From Macrotrachela quadricornifera (lineage: Eukaryota > Rotifera > Eurotatoria > Philodinida > Philodinidae): DNA of 64,000 nucleotides. The notes beneath the pieces were generated by a model. That model was not told the origin of the DNA and searched no databases. It worked only from the letters and a program-made list of their open reading frames with translations. The translations under genes were made by a program, and so were the position numbers. This document shows positions 60,625 through 64,000 of this stretch, piece by piece. The stretch spans positions 593,809 through 657,808 of the forward strand of contig JAJEKB010020889.1 of assembly GCA_022393335.1 (NCBI GenBank), read 5' to 3'. Position 1 is the stretch's first letter, and each line of letters starts with the position of its first letter.

Positions 60625-60810
60625 ATTAAATCATTTTCTTTTAGAAAAATCTTTAATATAAGAATCAAATATTAATTTTAAAAATCATAAAATAGATTAA
60701 AATATAACAAAGAATATTTCTTATAATAAACAAATTAATTTAACCTGAATTTATCAAAATTATATTTGATTCTTATATTAAAAACTTATTTAAAAGAAAA
60801 TAGTATAATG
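60625..60810. repeat. inverted repeat just upstream of TPS
   Basis: A perfect 20-bp inverted pair at 60653-60672 and 60762-60781 (core AATATAAGAATCAAATAT), with weaker pairing extending each arm to about 55 bp. It begins about 70 bp before the TPS start codon. It may be a small foldback element or a promoter structure. Confidence 0.65.
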
Positions 60811-63170
60811 TCATGTCATATATATAATAATTTCGAAGTTCTATTGATTAATAATATCTTTGAATTAAACACCAATTGGAGTATATTTGACTAATACTCA
60901 ATTGCATTTATCACTGTTTATTTTGTATAGTCTTCGATCGACTACATAAATAACTTTCAAATCAATGCACATGTCACATACAAAAAAAAATATAATATAC
61001 ACCATCAATTATACATATTCATGTGCAATTTTTCGTTCCTTCTTTTTCCTAGTGAATAATAATGATATGTATATAGATAAATCATCAAGGATGATTAGTG
61101 ATATTACTTGTTACACCTACTTTTCTTTTGAATCAAAAAGAAAAAGCAAAATATTCTACATGCCTTATTCATATGATGTGTGATTGATATACACAGATTG
61201 TCCGTAATAAACTTTTCGATATTGGCTGTTATGAGTTTAAAATGTAGTTTTTAAATATACTATTATATACACAATGAAAAAAAAATTGCTTTTTTTTTTT
61301 ATTTGGAAGATAAATATTTGTAATCATAGGTTATTAAAACATCAACATGCGAGAAAGTATTAATACTAATAGCATACGATTATCATGATTGTTTTTTCAA
61401 TTGAAATGTTGAAAAAATTCTTATTGAATACAATAAAATTCATAGAAACTGGCATTTATACTCATCCGCACGTTTTTTCTCTGTTTAACCAGTTATTAGT
61501 TATGAATAGTGTGTAGGTATGTGTGCCAGGCAAAATAAAACAAAAAAAAGTTTTAATTTTCGGTTTTAGAACTTGATAATTCTTAATGAACATTATAATT
61601 AATCATAACTGATGAATTAAAAGATATTGAACAATAACTATTGAGTATGAAATCAATCAGTACAGTTAGGAAATATTGATGTGATAAAAAAATGATAGAT
61701 TCTCTAAAGTTTTTTATTGAAATCCAATCGAATTTAAGAAATTGTAGAGTGCGCTAGGGTACTTGATGAAATTTAATTCACATTTCAAAAATCTAAAGTT
61801 TTTTTTCTTGATCAAGAAAAAAAAGAAGGAAGAGCTTTTAAGATTCCGATCGTGTGTATATATATGATAGGCAACTTTAGAATTCAGTTGAGATTGGAAT
61901 ATGAGTTTTTGAAAAAGATTATTAACTCTTTTTGTGAAAATGAACAAGTGATTTTTGTAAGCGTGAAAATAGAAGGACATAGGAGTGTTAAATGTTAGAT
62001 TAAATTTTAATATAGATAGAATCATATTTTCATGATTACATAAAAAATAGTGTGAATTAATTTATACAATTGTTTTCAATCTATGTCATACTATTTTTCA
62101 TAATCGTGTCTATATGATATGTCTAGAACAGAGAGTTGGAAAAGCAGGATCAATTTTATTATTATTCGCAATCTCTTGTCAATTAGCTCTTATTACGATG
62201 TCTTAGTGAAAGATTTTATCTATTATTGAAACATAACGAAAAATATCTGTACATTGAGTTTTTTTTTCATAGGAAAAATGTTTTGTCCAATATTTCGTAC
62301 ATTCCAAATTTAAATGAATTTTAATGTCAAATATACATAATAACTGTACTTATAAAAGAAAATAAATTAATTCGTAATTTTGTGCCTTATAAAAAGAACA
62401 ATTCTGCCCAAAATTCAATTTCGTCTGTGACATATTCAAAATCAGCATCAAAAATTTAAGCAAAAACTCTAATTCCTAGTGTATTTTCTCATGTTGATTT
62501 CGAATATCGTACTTGTCTTGCATAAAAGTCAACTATTGATAACAAAAGTCTCGAAATACTGTCTATTTTTATTCTTTCTTAAAAATATTGATTTTTTTGT
62601 TAAGACTAAAAATGTCCAAAGACTCGTGGGATCATTTCATATATACATAACAGATTTAAGCAAATCCTTTCTGTCTATCATCTTTCTCTACTTTAATAGT
62701 CAAAAATCATCGACGATAACAATTAAATCTTTTTGGACACATAAACTACAAAGATCTATATTATTTCTTTTAAAAACGACTATTACTTACATTAGAAGAA
62801 CATTTTCTTGTCTTCATTTTTCAAATTTTTTTTTATATAAAATACCCTAAATTCTTTATTTCATCGTACAAACAAAGATAAATTCAATAAACACTGAAAG
62901 TTGATATTCACCATTACTAAAGTCTATAAAGTATACATTTAGAATTTCTCATCGATTACGCGCAAGTCAAGATGTAAGACAATAGATGGTATAAATAAAA
63001 TATTTAATTGATTTTTTTTTAAATTGTTATTTGCTTCATTTGAAACGCAAACTTTTATTTTTTCTTAAGTTTTCACAGACTCTTTAAAAAAGCGATTCTA
63101 AAATAAATATGAAGAATATTTAAAACCATTATCAATTCAATTCAAAATGTTTTAATTCTCATAATCAATC
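60811..63170. other. long non-coding stretch
   Basis: About 2.4 kb of AT-rich DNA. It contains a perfect 26-bp palindrome at 61799-61824 (T8-CTTGATCAAG-A8). Open stretches at 61714-62025 and 62479-62850 are of low complexity without family features. Confidence 0.4.
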
Positions 63171-63317
63171 TCAAAAATAGTTTTTCTTAGAAAATCTAAA
63201 TAGAAGTCCAACCAATACCATATTCCAAATATTCATACCAATTTGTAATTTTTCTTTTTGTGTTCTTTCATTTAGTGAATAATGTAATGATGATCGTTCT
63301 CTTTCATTATTATTCAT
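63171..63317 (-). CDS. possible 48-aa small membrane peptide
   Basis: An ATG-started frame of 49 codons on the minus strand. The first 28 residues are polar and charged (MNNNERERSS, NERTQKEKLQ). Then comes a hydrophobic helix (IWNMVLVGLLF) and a basic end (RFSKKNYF). The composition differs from the surrounding AT-rich DNA, and the layout suits a tail-anchored micropeptide. It could also be the last exon of a larger gene or chance. Confidence 0.35.
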   Translation of the reverse strand: MNNNERERSSLHYSLNERTQKEKLQIGMNIWNMVLVGLLFRFSKKNYF

Positions 63318-64000
63318 GTGATGAACTTTGTCAGACTAACTCTTGCATCGATTATAAAACAATGATGAACAGTATTAAAAAGAAAATGTCATTCAAGCAT
63401 AACATATGCGAGTACATATTTTAAAATAAAAGAGCAGTGAATGATGTAGAGATAGATAATATTTATTCTTCATATGACAAAAATTCATGTCTTCGATAGG
63501 TTTCAAATTTTTTATCATAAATATTCTTGTAACTACACGGCTTAATCCATTTTCCAATATATTTTATTTTTAAAAACAGTTACTAATCATTTATCAGATG
63601 CTTATCGATACGCAATCTACAAGAGTTATCGAATTACTTGATTGACAATTGAATTATTTTATATGTGGTATTATGGATCGGCATCACTTTTGTTGTTTCA
63701 CTTGCTGATAAAATATGAATATATTTTTCACAAATAACGAATGGGTTATATACTCAGTATTTTGCCTACGTTTTAGTTGTATTATAATATGCAGGAGCAA
63801 ATTATTTGAAGAAAATTCTGCTGAGTTTTCTACAAGATTGTATCTTTTTTATTGATTCTAAAACAAAGAAGGGGGGGGGGGGGCGCATAAAGAGTTAAAT
63901 TTGCCCATAGGACTTTTCTCGGTCTATCCCTATCGAATTATATATCAGGTGAGAGAACGTATTGAAATTAGCATTTTGAAATCATTTTTATAGAGTTTTC
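63318..64000. other. non-coding end of window with poly-G run
   Basis: AT-rich DNA with no recognised gene. At 63871-63883 a run of 13 G stands out against the base composition; it may be real or an assembly artefact. Confidence 0.45.

Noticed and set aside
62479..62850. 123-codon plus-strand open frame near the right end
   Set aside because: AT-rich chance frame; no motifs, and composition equals the non-coding surroundings.
1..64000. CRISPR array, operon structure, complete tRNA or rRNA genes
   Set aside because: No regularly spaced repeats and no full tRNA or rRNA were seen; the only tRNA-like sequence is the SINE head. Introns and gene types show a eukaryotic genome.

Overview
The window looks like nuclear DNA of a bdelloid rotifer (Rotaria/Adineta type). 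It is AT-rich. Introns are tiny GT-AG introns, mostly 48-79 bp. Several genes are typical of bdelloids: ADP-ribosyltransferase (ART) proteins with tetratricopeptide repeats (TPR), a single-domain trehalose-6-phosphate synthase, and intronless genes with a bacterial look. Exon joins given here were worked out by hand from splice sites and reading-frame continuity. No similarity search was run, so species and family assignments are pattern recognition.

1-19.3 kb is the gene-dense half. It begins with a decayed leucine-rich-repeat-like locus carrying a LINE remnant. Then come a PAP2 lipid phosphatase, a minus-strand ART-TPR gene broken by an in-frame TAA, an intact divergent ART-TPR gene with a Fyn-like MGCxxCK N-terminus, a coiled-coil protein, a DRAM/FRAG1-like membrane protein, a two-exon receptor-like membrane protein, and a third ART-TPR gene (MGNKES N-terminus) broken by an in-frame TGA.

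19.3-36 kb is sparse and rich in mobile DNA. It holds a hairpin element, a rhodopsin-like GPCR, an 11-exon peroxisomal acyl-CoA oxidase ending in SKL with a MITE in intron 4, and a five-exon small gene. It also holds two 1.08-kb piggyBac deletion derivatives in opposite orientation and a 2.1-kb giant inverted repeat. That repeat is built from two mariner-like MITE modules and interrupted by a tRNA-derived SINE.

36-64 kb contains a three-exon gene predicted to join a cytoplasmic ART domain, one membrane helix and two extracellular LamG-like domains, then a fragment of another ART-TPR gene. It also has an ATP-grasp-like gene, two small secreted-protein genes assembled from short exons, a bacterial-like beta-propeller-like gene, a 393-bp MITE, a 938-bp foldback element, an HTTM-type membrane protein, the trehalose-6-phosphate synthase and a possible 48-residue membrane peptide.

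The main theme is a local concentration of ART genes: three ART-TPR loci, one ART-LamG gene and one fragment within 37 kb. Two of the three ART-TPR copies carry a single nonsense codon in an otherwise open frame. The second theme is a layered record of short non-autonomous transposons.
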